Positions 9,539 to 18,592 of a stretch of DNA of 64,000 nt are shown here, in pieces. The DNA is from Alkalihalobacterium alkalinitrilicum (lineage in GTDB: Bacteria; Bacillota; Bacilli; Bacillales; Bacillaceae_F). The stretch is taken from the NCBI RefSeq assembly GCF_002019605.1, contig NZ_KV917368.1:1633958-1697957 (forward strand). The letters are read 5' to 3'. The notes below the pieces were generated by a model. It searched no databases and had not been told where the DNA came from. It saw only the letters and a program-made list of their open reading frames with translations. Every line of letters begins with the position of its first letter. Positions within the stretch are counted from its first letter, which is position 1. A program made the translations under genes and the position numbers.

Positions 9539-9707
9539 TTGCCTGCTCTAAATCGTGTAATATGGCTTTCAATTCATTATGAGCTAAAGGAATAGTATCT
9601 GACCGTTAACATTTGACATTTTTTATTCACTCTCCAATGAAATTTGTCTTAGTGTGCCCTATAACCAAAAAGGTAAAAATGATTTTATATACTCTGGAGT
9701 GATAAAT

Positions 9708-10202
9708 TTGCGATACCAATTCTGTCCTAAATGCGGTGGTAAACTAGAATTCTTTAGTAAGCAAAACATAAATCAACCAAAATGTATCGATTGTGGATTT
9801 ACTTTCTACCAAAATCCAATTGTTGGCGTAGCAGCTATTCTAATTAAAAATAAAAAAATTCTCCTAGGAAAACGAAACATCAGTTATAAGAATAAGTGGT
9901 GTGTTCCATGTGGTTATGTTGAATATGATGAAGATGTAAGAGAAGCAACAAAACGAGAATTCCTTGAAGAAACAGGACTCCAAATCAAACTAAACCGAGT
10001 TTACGATGTTCACTCTAATTTCCATAATCCTATACAACATACAGTAGGAATTTGGTTTCTGGCCGAAATTACTGGCGGCCAACTCAAAGCTAACGATGAT
10101 TTAAGCGAAGTCGATTACTTTTCATATGATCGACTACCTGAACTCGCTTTTACAACAGATCGTTTCGTTTTAGATCGATTAGCCACTGAAAAACTAATAT
10201 AA
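9708..10202 (+). CDS. Nudix hydrolase with N-terminal zinc ribbon
   Basis: A 164-residue protein. Residues 5-30 form a zinc ribbon (CPKCGGKLEF...CIDCGFTFYQNP) as in NADH pyrophosphatase-like Nudix enzymes. The Nudix box follows (GYVEYDEDVREATKREFLEE, then TG), with all the metal-binding Glu residues. It should hydrolyse a nucleoside diphosphate linked to another moiety; the substrate is unknown. I start it at TTG 9708, which has CTGGAGTG eight bases upstream and puts the zinc ribbon at the N terminus. A GTG at 9654 has no ribosome site. Confidence 0.85.
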   Translation: MRYQFCPKCGGKLEFFSKQNINQPKCIDCGFTFYQNPIVGVAAILIKNKKILLGKRNISYKNKWCVPCGYVEYDEDVREATKREFLEETGLQIKLNRVYDVHSNFHNPIQHTVGIWFLAEITGGQLKANDDLSEVDYFSYDRLPELAFTTDRFVLDRLATEKLI

Positions 10203-10295
10203 GTGTTCCTTCTACTTCCAAACTTATCAAGTAGTTTATTAGTCAACTATTTACTATAATAGTAGAAGTAAATGAATTATAAGGATTGTTGTTTT

Positions 10296-10628
10296 ATGAT
10301 TGAAGAAAAAGCTCTTGCTATAAAATTTTGTAATGAAATTACCGATGTTCAAGAGGAGTTTGTACTCTCCCCTATTGGATATCAATACATCTATTGGAAT
10401 CAGTCCTATGAATATCAAACTGAAAGCTTTGATTGGGTAACACTTAATACTCATTTGAAGGCTTCTCTTGATCAACGTTCTTTTACAGACCAGTTTATTG
10501 ACGTTATTCAATCTGTACAAACTTATGCAGATATTCTGAAATTAATAAAATCAGAAAATGAATTGCTCGATTTCCAAAGGTTTACAAAAATTATTCCATT
10601 TAGGAAAGTTAACGATACAAGAGGCTAA
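10296..10628 (+). CDS. Hypothetical protein, about 110 residues
   Basis: A single-domain cytosolic protein starting MIEEKALAIKFCNEI, rich in aromatic residues (SPIGYQYIYWNQSYEYQ). No family is recognised. The ATG at 10296 has AAGGA ten bases upstream; an ATG 24 bases earlier is possible but weaker. The stop codon lies inside the left arm of a terminator, which supports a real 3' end. Confidence 0.6.
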   Translation: MIEEKALAIKFCNEITDVQEEFVLSPIGYQYIYWNQSYEYQTESFDWVTLNTHLKASLDQRSFTDQFIDVIQSVQTYADILKLIKSENELLDFQRFTKIIPFRKVNDTRG

Positions 10629-10655
10629 TCTACTTTTAGATTTTGCCTCTTTTTT
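10619..10655 (+). terminator. Intrinsic terminator overlapping the upstream stop codon
   Basis: Stem AAGAGGC / GCCTCTT with an inner ATCTA / TAGAT extension, followed by T6. Confidence 0.75.
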
Positions 10656-10932
10656 ATGGTTCAATAAACCAAAGTCCCCAGAACAAAACAACTACCCCCA
10701 ACATCAACACACCAAATAAAAATGCTGCTAACCTATATAATGGACAAGAAATTGACTTAGGAAACTTTTTTATTCCCCACAATAAAACTTTTCCTATGAT
10801 TAAAAGCCAATTAGGATAAACTAAGAACGTTTCGAGAAAATGGTCTTCACGATTATAACGTTTGAAAAAGTGGTAAAATCTTATTGAGCTTAAACTTCCA
10901 AAAAGAATTGTTCCTAAAAAAGAACTATTCAT
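10654..10932 (-). CDS. Small membrane protein of unknown function
   Basis: A 92-residue protein starting MNSSFLGTILFG. Two hydrophobic segments are visible: a weak one around 40-55 (WLLIIGKVLLWGI) and a strong one at 66-90 (LAAFLFGVLMLGVVVLFWGLW). It has a basic middle and a GGTG-type ribosome site. Family not recognised. It is divergent from the DUF4003 gene, about 100 bases away. Confidence 0.6.
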   Translation of the reverse strand: MNSSFLGTILFGSLSSIRFYHFFKRYNREDHFLETFLVYPNWLLIIGKVLLWGIKKFPKSISCPLYRLAAFLFGVLMLGVVVLFWGLWFIEP

Positions 10933-11039
10933 TCACCAATATCACCTTCAATTTTTTTGAGTTAATAATTATAGAAGTTAAACTCACTAACTCTAAGCTC
11001 GTTACATAAAGTAGTAAGTCTAATGAAAGAAGTGATACG

Positions 11040-12038
11040 ATGTTACCAGAGCAATTACAACAAAAAGCAGACCAATATATAGATGGATATGAACAATTAA
11101 AAAAAGAGTTAAAGTGGAGAGTTTCAGATCGTATTCTGATGATGGTCACCTCTATTTATGTTGTTAATAATAAAACTTTGAATATTCCACATTTCATTGA
11201 ATTAAGTGAATACATCAAAAATCAGGTAGGTATGCTTTCTACGCTGAAATCTTATCAACGCTTTACCATTGCTGCCCTGCTTAGTGTTCGTTTTGAAAAC
11301 CCAAAAGAAAAGTTCCATGACTTTATCGAGCTATACGAAAATTTAGTTCGTGGTGGCTTCAATAGAGGAGCCTTTTCATATATTGCAGCTATGGTATTGT
11401 TAACAAATGATCCTGATGAAAGTGACCACAAAGATAGTATTGAACGGGCATTAACCATTTATAAAGGCATGAAAGCTCAACATTATTTTCTTACTTCAAC
11501 AGTTGACTATCCTTTAGCTGTTTTACTAGCCAAAGTTGACACTGATATTCCAAAACTCTTGGAGCTAACAGCAACTTATTATGACCGACTTTCAAAAAAT
11601 GGATTTAAAAAAGGAAATGACCTACAGTTTCTTAGCCATATTCTTTCACTCCAGCACGAAACTGACCCAAACATCCTAAGCAATCGTGCAGTAAGCCTTT
11701 TCGAATTATTAAAACAAAATCGAAAAAATTTAAAGTCGATGCATTACCCTGAAGTTGGATTACTTGGATTACTTGAAGACGGTAAACATCACATCGATTT
11801 AATACTCCAATTAGAAAATAAACTAAATAAAGAAAAGTCACTAAAATTGTACAAAGATATGAATTTTATCATAGCAGTCAACTTTTTAATGACAGATAAA
11901 ATGAAGGAATCAATGATATTAGAAACAGGCATATTCACAACATTTGAAGCGCTGATGCAAGCTCAGCAAGCAGCAATGATCGCTGCGGTTTCTACTACTA
12001 TTACTGGCACTTCAACCTCATCCAGTGGGCAAAGTTAA
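11040..12038 (+). CDS. DUF4003-family protein
   Basis: A 332-residue cytosolic, all-helical protein. The N-terminal stretch with KWRVSDRILMMVTSIYVVNN and the SIYxxN...RFTIAALLSVRFENP pattern match DUF4003 proteins of Bacillaceae as I remember them. Function is unknown. The tail is Ala/Thr/Ser-rich (AAMIAAVSTTITGTSTSSSG). Ribosome site AGAAGTGAT lies upstream of ATG 11040. A terminator at 12133-12168 follows. Confidence 0.75.
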   Translation: MLPEQLQQKADQYIDGYEQLKKELKWRVSDRILMMVTSIYVVNNKTLNIPHFIELSEYIKNQVGMLSTLKSYQRFTIAALLSVRFENPKEKFHDFIELYENLVRGGFNRGAFSYIAAMVLLTNDPDESDHKDSIERALTIYKGMKAQHYFLTSTVDYPLAVLLAKVDTDIPKLLELTATYYDRLSKNGFKKGNDLQFLSHILSLQHETDPNILSNRAVSLFELLKQNRKNLKSMHYPEVGLLGLLEDGKHHIDLILQLENKLNKEKSLKLYKDMNFIIAVNFLMTDKMKESMILETGIFTTFEALMQAQQAAMIAAVSTTITGTSTSSSGQS

Positions 12039-12132
12039 AACAATTAATGAAAATAAACGAAGGACTAGCAACTAATAGCAATGTGATATCAAAGTGATAG
12101 TTGGTTGAAATAAACAAGTTAGTTGAGAGAAG

Positions 12133-12168
12133 AAAGGCGACTTCCCCATTTAGGATTGTCGCTTTTTT
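12133..12168 (+). terminator. Probable intrinsic terminator
   Basis: Imperfect stem AAAGGCGAC / GTCGCTTT with one bulge, followed by a T run. It lies about 100 bases after the DUF4003-family gene. Confidence 0.6.
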
Positions 12169-12259
12169 ATCATTTCCACCAGATTTTTGCGTATTAAAAA
12201 TACGGAAGCATGAAACAATAGAAAGGTGATAGAAATCATTAAATTTGAGGGAGATTTAT

Positions 12260-12520
12260 ATGAAATTCGTTGACGATCTATATACAATGTATAAGAACCA
12301 TCTTACTGGTGATGAGGAAGATGCCCTAATTATCATAGATGGCATCCTCCAAGAAATTAGTGAAGCTGGTATTGAAAAGTTAATCCATGAATTATCTGAT
12401 GATGAGCGTTTTGAAATGTTTGGGATGTATTTATATGAGAAATTTCAATTGAAAATCTCAGAAGAAGGTATTGGTCAAACAACGAATGAAGATGATCAAG
12501 GCAAAGGTTATGTTCATTGA
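12260..12520 (+). CDS. Small conserved Bacillaceae protein (DUF6154-like)
   Basis: An 86-residue acidic protein beginning MKFVDDLYTMYKNHLTGDEE, a pattern I associate with DUF6154. It has no membrane segment. The ATG at 12260 follows GAGGGAG by six bases; a TTG five codons earlier overlaps that ribosome site and is rejected. It converges with the membrane protein gene on the other strand, with only a 29-bp gap. Confidence 0.65.
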   Translation: MKFVDDLYTMYKNHLTGDEEDALIIIDGILQEISEAGIEKLIHELSDDERFEMFGMYLYEKFQLKISEEGIGQTTNEDDQGKGYVH

Positions 12521-12549
12521 GAACTTTTTAATTTGTCTTCTTGTAATCC

Positions 12550-13986
12550 CTATTCTCTAAATTTCCGTACGTACTCCTGGATAGCATTAAAATCATAACT
12601 AGGATAATGTTCAACCCAACCAACATCCATCACTTCTTCCCCATCACCTCCATCAACAATAATTCGAATCGGTGCTTGGAAAGTTGCCAATTGAATATAG
12701 TTTTCGTTATCTTTTGGTGAAATGGAAAATGTAATAACATCGCCTTCATTGTATTCTTTGTTGCTTCTCTCGGTTTCTTCTGCACTCTCTACTTGCCAGC
12801 TATACGTAAAATAGTCTTGTAATTGTTTTGTAAACGGTAATGCAAGCTCATCAATCATCTTAAATGGTTTCTGGACTTTAAAAGTTAGAATATAGCCATC
12901 TGGATTACCAGTTCCTGTTTGTAACTTTAAATATTCAAACGGATCAGTATCCAACTTGGGTAAATCTATTATATACAGTTGCTCGTTGTTTTTTAATACA
13001 GTACCATCATAAAGAATTAACTCTCCTTGAGAAAGACCTCTTAAGCTACTTATATCTTCTGGAGGGAAGTACAATTGATCAATAGAAAAATAGCTATCAA
13101 CAAAAACGGTATTCGATTGAAAATGATAGAAGTGATTCATAAAAAATCCATCTTGTTCAGCTCTTCCATTATGCAAATAGTATACATTCGAATGGTCGTC
13201 TCCAATAGTTGCAATATAGGCTGGTAAAAGCAAAGGTTCTTCTAAATGCCATTGCTCAATCCAAGCTATACTTCCTGCCCAAGATAGGATAAGGATACAA
13301 AATGCAGCGATTGTTAACTTTTTTCTTTGAATGAAACATGGTTTCTGAGAAAAGTCCTCTTTTCCCCCTTTATCTTGTTCTATCATCTCATCGTTCTCGA
13401 ATAGTTTTTTCATTCGATAGGCTGTCATTATAACTTTAATAAAGGCAATAAACCCGAGAAGTAGTAGGACCGAAAATACGATACCGAACCAAGCTGGAAA
13501 CATAATAAAAAACGGTAATCCGAATAGCATTAATACATTAATAATGATATAAAAATTTTTCCGCCTTTTAAAGATTATAACCCACTCAGTCTCGCTCGAT
13601 TTTTGAATAAGATGGATAAAATAATTCATTAATAACACGACGAAAAGAAGGGTAATCACCTTTTCAATTTCATCCGTAATAAAAAACCAATTCATCACGG
13701 GTAAATCAACTGTTATGAACCCCACCTGTTGTGTCATTCCAGGCAAATGGTCTGTTCTGATGAAGGACGTAAACCAAGAGATGGCTGAAATTACAATAAG
13801 GACATTCGTCCAAGGTATGATAGACTTAACACCTATATCTTCCTTTAATACTTCCCGAAGCCCTGATAAAACAAGAAGATATCCAATAAAATTCGGTAAA
13901 ATTGAAACTCCGTTTATATCAAAATTTAAAAACACTAGTAATAATCCCCAAAATATTGAAGATAATCCGTGTTTATAATGGTCCAA
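12550..13986 (-). CDS. Membrane protein with C-terminal extracytoplasmic domain, unknown function
   Basis: A 478-residue protein. The first 180 residues hold about five or six membrane segments (for example IFWGLLLVFLNF and VIITLLF-type stretches), then a short basic/acidic cytoplasmic loop and another membrane segment near 220-240 (LTIAAFCILILSWAGSIAWI). The last 240 residues form a soluble, aromatic-rich domain outside the cell. The N-terminal layout resembles small sporulation/cell-envelope membrane proteins of Bacillus, but I cannot name a family. The TTG start at 13986 has AAGGGG seven bases upstream. Confidence 0.65.
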   Translation of the reverse strand: MDHYKHGLSSIFWGLLLVFLNFDINGVSILPNFIGYLLVLSGLREVLKEDIGVKSIIPWTNVLIVISAISWFTSFIRTDHLPGMTQQVGFITVDLPVMNWFFITDEIEKVITLLFVVLLMNYFIHLIQKSSETEWVIIFKRRKNFYIIINVLMLFGLPFFIMFPAWFGIVFSVLLLLGFIAFIKVIMTAYRMKKLFENDEMIEQDKGGKEDFSQKPCFIQRKKLTIAAFCILILSWAGSIAWIEQWHLEEPLLLPAYIATIGDDHSNVYYLHNGRAEQDGFFMNHFYHFQSNTVFVDSYFSIDQLYFPPEDISSLRGLSQGELILYDGTVLKNNEQLYIIDLPKLDTDPFEYLKLQTGTGNPDGYILTFKVQKPFKMIDELALPFTKQLQDYFTYSWQVESAEETERSNKEYNEGDVITFSISPKDNENYIQLATFQAPIRIIVDGGDGEEVMDVGWVEHYPSYDFNAIQEYVRKFRE

Positions 13987-14168
13987 TGTCACACCCCTTT
14001 ATCTATTTGTAATAACTATAAATAGATATTGATTATTTTTTAAAACCTGGTATTATATAAATATTAACAGATATATATCATTCTATTTGTATTGCTAATC
14101 TTACCATTTCATATCGATAAATTATATGTATTTTGAAACTAAATTTATAAGAAAAGGTGGAGCCTTTG

Positions 14169-14273
14169 ATGCATAACCAACCTGTTTGTCCCAAATGTCA
14201 ATCGGAAGTGAAACAATTAAAACATAGTACATTATGCAACTGTGGAGTTAAGTTTAAAAAGTTTAGGTTCTAA
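14169..14273 (+). pseudogene. Tiny zinc-ribbon protein, 3' end replaced by an IS insertion
   Basis: ATG with GGTGGAG seven bases upstream opens a 34-codon frame, MHNQPVCPKCQSEVKQL and so on, with CPKC...CNC as a compact zinc ribbon. The reading frame now ends inside the left end of the ISL3 element (VKFKKFRF, stop). Deleting the element and one copy of its 8-bp duplication restores VKFKKFKTLL with a stop at about 15665. Only the last residues changed, and all four cysteines remain, so the product may still work. I label it as disrupted because the native 3' end is gone. Confidence 0.65.
14258..14265. repeat. Left target-site duplication of the ISL3 element
   Basis: AAAGTTTA lies directly outside the left terminal inverted repeat and is identical to 15644-15651. 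Confidence 0.9.
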
Positions 14274-15643
14274 GTCAAATGTTGGGGTTGGAGAATTATT
14301 CTCCTGCCCCTTTATCCTACCTGAATTGTCTTTTCTTTTAATTGATGGTGTAATAACACACGCATTCTCAATCTGTCATATCGCTTAAATCCGAATGCAT
14401 TCCGTTTTATGACTTTCGTTTGGTTATTAAGCCCCTCAATTGGTCCATTGGTATAACCGAAAGTAAAACTATTAAGGATTTCAACCTCCCAGTTTTTGAA
14501 CGTTTCAATTGCTTTCATAAACTCCTTCATTCCTGATTTTTCAACCAGATGATAGAAGTTGTGAAGGTGTTGTTTTACTATTAAACCTTCTTTGGAACCA
14601 ATCTGTTTTGCCTCATCAAACCAAGAACGAAAGGCTTCCTTCAGCTTATAAGCTCTCCTCAATTCACTGGAGAGATCTAAATACCTTTCCAAATACCAGC
14701 GCTACTTTTCTGTTAATTCTTCATGACGTTTATTAAAAACATGCTTCATACGCTTACACTTTTTTCGGTCGTACTCATGAAAGTCTTTTTGAACTCTTCT
14801 TCGCACACGATCTAATGCCCAATAAATATAGCGACAGAAGTGGAAACGATCCGCAATAATCACAGGGCTACCAAGCGCTTTTTCAACAGCTGACTTAAAT
14901 GAATAACTCATATCCATCACTACCATTTTTACATGGGTACCTTTTTTTCGTAGGTAGGCTTTAACGGTTTTTACCGAACGATCTGGAAGGATGTCCAGTG
15001 GCTCTCCTGTCTTCCCATCCGCTATGATGACCTGGTATTTCCCTTTGTTTGTGTCTCCCTTATACTCGTCAATCGCAATCACTCCTGGTAATTCCTCCAC
15101 CTCCTTAAACATCGGAGTGGAGATCATATCAAATCGTCTTATTACAGTGGTTGGAGATGTACGAAACTGTCTAGCTGTATCTTTGAAGTTCTTACCCTGA
15201 ATGACACGGAGTCCCAAGGCTTGATTCCATTCCACAGTATGGCGCTGATACCTTTCTACCACATTCGTCTTTTCAGGAAACCTCTTTCCACAGGAACACA
15301 TATAGCGTCGCTTTCTATAAAACAAGTATGTGTTTCTTTCAAACATTTTCAAATGTTGGATCTTTTGAATTCGATAGTCATGAACACGCTTCGTTTTCCC
15401 CTCACAAACGGGACAACGATGTGTTTTACGTTCCATCTCTACGTGGATATGGAACGAATCTGCCACTACTTCTGTTTTGGTTACAGTCAATTCTTCTAAA
15501 CTAGGGAAATTCATGATAAAATGCATATGAACGCAACTCCTATCCTTTTTCTTGTTTCTCGACAATTCAAGTCTAAAGGATTTTGGAGCTTGCGTGTTTT
15601 TATATGCTCAATTTTTTAAAACCCCAACATATATTTTAGAGCC
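14266..15643 (-). mobile_element. ISL3-family insertion sequence, 1378 bp
   Basis: The ends are imperfect inverted repeats. The left end reads GGTTCTAAG and the right end (complement) GGCTCTAAA; both continue to the shared ATGTTGGGGTT about 15 bases in. Perfect 8-bp target duplications (AAAGTTTA) flank the element, as expected for ISL3 and a sign of fairly recent transposition. The only gene inside is the transposase, which has a single internal stop. The insertion point is within the last codons of the 34-codon zinc-ribbon gene. Confidence 0.9.
14312..15526 (-). pseudogene. ISL3-family transposase with one in-frame amber stop
   Basis: One reading frame of 404 codons is interrupted only by TAG at 14702-14704. 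Before it lie the N-terminal zinc-finger/HTH region (CPVC...CSCGKRF) and DDE-domain segments (PGVIAIDEYKGDTNKGKYQV, then VVMDMSYSFKSAV and IIADRFHFCRY). After it, in the same frame, comes RWYLERYLDLSSELRRAY, the usual ISL3 C-terminal half ending with GPIEGLNNQTKVIKRNAFGF. A CAG-to-TAG change would explain the break. The element can probably not move itself unless helped by another copy. Start taken at ATG 15526 with AGGAG upstream. Confidence 0.85.
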
Positions 15644-15651
15644 AAAGTTTA
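15644..15651. repeat. Right target-site duplication of the ISL3 element
   Basis: AAAGTTTA, a perfect match to 14258-14265. Confidence 0.9.
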
Positions 15652-15724
15652 AGACACTTCTTTAATGTGAAGAATACTTATTACCGTTCTCATTTTCAAA
15701 AGCAAAAGAAAAACACAATACTAG

Positions 15725-15768
15725 AAAAAACCGTAATCGAATCCTTCTTTGGATTGATTACGGTTTTT
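15725..15768 (-). terminator. Intrinsic terminator of the aldehyde/alcohol dehydrogenase transcript
   Basis: Long stem with AAAACCGTAATC on one arm and GATTACGGTTTTT on the other, loop around CTTCTTTGG. Runs of A and T on both sides make it usable from either direction. It starts eight bases beyond the alcohol dehydrogenase stop. Confidence 0.85.
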
Positions 15769-15775
15769 ATAAATA

Positions 15776-16957
15776 TTAAACTTCTAGAGCTACTTTTGTT
15801 TCCCCATATGCTTCTGTGTAAATCTTTTCAATATCTTTTACATTTAAGGCACGAGGGTTATTGCTTAATAGACGGTCAATCTTGCTTGCTTCTTCAGCAA
15901 GTGAAGGGATATCTTCTGCAGATACACCTACTTCTTTAATTGAAGTCGGAATGCCAACATCCTGAGAAAGAGTTGCCATTGCATGTACTGCCAATTCCGC
16001 AGCATCTCTTGTTGATAAGCCTTCTACATTTTCTCCCATTGCTTTAGCTACTTCTGCAAATTTTTCTAAGTTCGCTACTACGTTGTATTTCATAACGTAT
16101 GGTAATAATAACGAGTTAGCGACACCGTGTGGTACTTTAAACTTTCCACCTAATGGATATGCTAATGCGTGAACCGCACCAACTCCAGCATTACCTAATG
16201 AAATTCCTGCAAGTAAACTTCCCATTGCCATATCTTCACGTGCTTTTAAGTCACGACCGTTATGAACAGCTGTACGCAGTGAGCGTGAAATTAAATTAAT
16301 GGCTTGAAGTGCAATACCATCTGTTAACTCATTTGCACGGATTGCTGTGTAAGACTCGACCGCATGAACGAGCGCGTCCATACCAGTTGCAGCAGTGACA
16401 GCTGGCGGTACTGTTAATGTCAATTCCGCATCAACAATTGCAATGTTTGGTAATAAGTAAGTACTTACGATTCCTTTTTTTACCTTATCACGATTATCTG
16501 TAAAAATTGCATTATATGTTACTTCAGAACCAGTACCTGAAGTTGTTGGGATTAAAATGAATGGTAATCCTGGATTTTTAATATTGTCGATCCCAACTAA
16601 GTCACGAACATCATCCGTATTCGTCATCATAACAGCTAATAGTTTTGTAACGTCAAGTGCACTTCCGCCACCTACACCAACAAATACATCGTAGCCTTTG
16701 TCGATAATTTTCGCAGCCATTTCTTCTAAAATTTCAAATGGAGGTTCAGGAATAACATCATCAATGATGTCTACTGTAAGAGCTTGCTCTTGTAATGGCT
16801 CTATGACTTTATTAACTAATCCTGTTTCTCTAATAATTTTATCGGTAATGATTAAGACCTTTTTTCCACCTAGTTTTGCAACTTCTTCACCAACTTTAGC
16901 GACTGAACCACTTCCAGTGATCAATTGACCTGCGGTTTGAAAAATTGAAACGTTCAT
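15776..16957 (-). CDS. Iron-containing alcohol dehydrogenase
   Basis: A 393-residue NAD(P)-dependent group III alcohol dehydrogenase. The nucleotide-binding GVGGGSALDVTK segment is near 95-106. Metal ligands appear as Asp in AIVDAELT and His in GMDALVHAVESY, GAVHALAYPLGG and KVPHGVANS. It oxidises or reduces a small alcohol/aldehyde. With the aldehyde dehydrogenase upstream, the pair would turn an alcohol into a carboxylate. It is the last gene of the locus, 68 bases after the aldehyde dehydrogenase, and ends at a strong terminator. Confidence 0.92.
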   Translation of the reverse strand: MNVSIFQTAGQLITGSGSVAKVGEEVAKLGGKKVLIITDKIIRETGLVNKVIEPLQEQALTVDIIDDVIPEPPFEILEEMAAKIIDKGYDVFVGVGGGSALDVTKLLAVMMTNTDDVRDLVGIDNIKNPGLPFILIPTTSGTGSEVTYNAIFTDNRDKVKKGIVSTYLLPNIAIVDAELTLTVPPAVTAATGMDALVHAVESYTAIRANELTDGIALQAINLISRSLRTAVHNGRDLKAREDMAMGSLLAGISLGNAGVGAVHALAYPLGGKFKVPHGVANSLLLPYVMKYNVVANLEKFAEVAKAMGENVEGLSTRDAAELAVHAMATLSQDVGIPTSIKEVGVSAEDIPSLAEEASKIDRLLSNNPRALNVKDIEKIYTEAYGETKVALEV

Positions 16958-17024
16958 ATCTTCGACATCTCCTATCCTAATCTATGATTGTTCTCTCTCT
17001 CTTAATCTCGTCTTTACTACTAAA

Positions 17025-18470
17025 TTAGCCTAATTTAATGCCAACAAACTTAATTTCTGTCATATCTTGAACCGCGTATTTTACGCCTTCTTTACCAACT
17101 CCACTTAGCTTTACGCCACCATAAGGATAGTTGTCTTGACGGTACGTAGACATTTCGTTAATCCAAACCCCGCCAGTTTCTAATTCATCCGCTAAACGCA
17201 TCGCGCGATTAATGTCTTTTGTAAATACACCTGCTTGAAGACCGAAATCCGAATCATTTGCAAAACCAATGACATCCTCTTCTGTTTCAAACGGAATAAT
17301 GGAAACGATTGGAGCAAATACCTCTTGGCAAACGACTTTCATTTGCGGCTCAACGTTAACTAGTACAGTTGGTTCGAAGAGATTACCTGTGCGTTTTCCG
17401 CCTGTTAATAGCGTAGCTCCTTGAACTTGTGCTTCATCTACCCACTCTTCTGCACGTTTTGCAGCTTCTTCAGTAATCATAGGACCGATATCTGTTGTTT
17501 CATCTGTCGGATTTCCAATTTTTAATGCTTTTACTTGTGGTACAAATAGATCTACAAATTGTTGATATATATCTTTTTGAACGTAAATACGCTGAGCAGA
17601 AATACAAACTTGACCTGCAAAAGCAAATGCACCTTTTACTAAGCTTGTAGCCGCTGTTTCAATATCACCATCATTAAAGATTATATTAGGAGAATTTGAA
17701 CCTAACTCTAACGTTACTTTTTTAAGTCCAGCTTGTTTTTTTATGATTTTTCCTACTGTTGGACTACCTGTAAACGTAATCTTGCTCACACGGTCGTCGG
17801 TTACAAGCTTTTCACCCATCTCAGAGCCAATTCCCATTACAAGGTTTAGCGCACCTTTAGGAAGGCCAGCTTCTTCAAATAGCTTCGCTAACATAAATGA
17901 AGTGAACGGTGTTTTTTCTGCTGGTTTTAATACAACTGTATTCCCCGCAGCGAATGCTGGACCTAGTTTATGAAGTGCTAAGTTTAATGGGAAGTTGAAT
18001 GGAGTAATTGCAACAACAACACCAATTGGATTACGGCGAACCATACCAATACGGTTCTCACCACCAACAGCACCATCCATTTGAACGAGTTCACCTTCAA
18101 TTTTCTTTGCTTCATCCGCTGCAAATTTAAGAACTTGAACGGCACGCCCTACTTCACCTCGAGCATCACGGATCGGTTTACCTGCTTCTAATGCCAAAAC
18201 TTGTGCAAATTCTTCTGTTCTTTCTGTAAGAAGGTCGCCTGTTTTTCTTAAAATATCTGCACGTTGATGAGCAGGAAGCTTTTTCATTGTATTACGGAAA
18301 ACATTATGTGCTGTAGATAATGCTAGTTCAATATCTTCATTCGTAGCTAAGTCGATTGTTCCAACAACATTTCCATCAAACGGGCTTTTCACTTCTAAAC
18401 TTTTTCTACCTGAACCCTTTAATTCTTCGCCATTAATTAATGAACCGAAATGTAACGGTGTATTTACCAT
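17025..18470 (-). CDS. NAD-dependent aldehyde dehydrogenase (lactaldehyde/GAPN-like branch)
   Basis: A 481-residue aldehyde dehydrogenase. ITPFNFPLNLALHKLGPAF and VVLKPAEKTPFTS bind NAD; TFTGSPTVG and VTLELGSNSPNI contain the general-base Glu; AFAGQVCISAQRIYV holds the catalytic Cys. The LELGSNSP variant (rather than LELGGKSP) and the C-terminal YRQDNYPYGGVKLSGVGKEG resemble archaeal lactaldehyde/glyceraldehyde-3-phosphate dehydrogenases. The true substrate is open. It is preceded by a strong hairpin and one operator copy, so it probably has its own promoter controlled by the LacI-type regulator. Confidence 0.9.
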   Translation of the reverse strand: MVNTPLHFGSLINGEELKGSGRKSLEVKSPFDGNVVGTIDLATNEDIELALSTAHNVFRNTMKKLPAHQRADILRKTGDLLTERTEEFAQVLALEAGKPIRDARGEVGRAVQVLKFAADEAKKIEGELVQMDGAVGGENRIGMVRRNPIGVVVAITPFNFPLNLALHKLGPAFAAGNTVVLKPAEKTPFTSFMLAKLFEEAGLPKGALNLVMGIGSEMGEKLVTDDRVSKITFTGSPTVGKIIKKQAGLKKVTLELGSNSPNIIFNDGDIETAATSLVKGAFAFAGQVCISAQRIYVQKDIYQQFVDLFVPQVKALKIGNPTDETTDIGPMITEEAAKRAEEWVDEAQVQGATLLTGGKRTGNLFEPTVLVNVEPQMKVVCQEVFAPIVSIIPFETEEDVIGFANDSDFGLQAGVFTKDINRAMRLADELETGGVWINEMSTYRQDNYPYGGVKLSGVGKEGVKYAVQDMTEIKFVGIKLG

Positions 18471-18498
18471 GATATCTCCTCCTAAAAAGTGAAACGTC

Positions 18499-18528
18499 CA
18501 TCAATAGGGGGTCAAGCCCCCCTTGATG
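18499..18528 (-). promoter_or_regulatory. GC-rich hairpin in the leader of the aldehyde dehydrogenase gene
   Basis: CATCAATAGGGGG at 18499-18511 pairs with CCCCCCTTGATG at 18517-18528 around a 5-base loop. It lies 28 bases upstream of the start codon, between dctM and the dehydrogenase. There is no immediate T run, so an mRNA-processing or stabilising role is as likely as termination. Confidence 0.55.
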
Positions 18529-18565
18529 TAAAATCTTATATTTACATTTAAATACTAATTAACAC

Positions 18566-18579
18566 TGTATACGTATTCA
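18566..18579. promoter_or_regulatory. Putative LacI-family operator, copy 1
   Basis: TGTATACGTATTCA, one of four near-identical sites at this locus (others at 21579, 21645 and 22714). It lies 96 bases upstream of the aldehyde dehydrogenase start and just beyond the dctM stop. Confidence 0.7.
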
Positions 18580-18592
18580 TACAATAAAGTCA

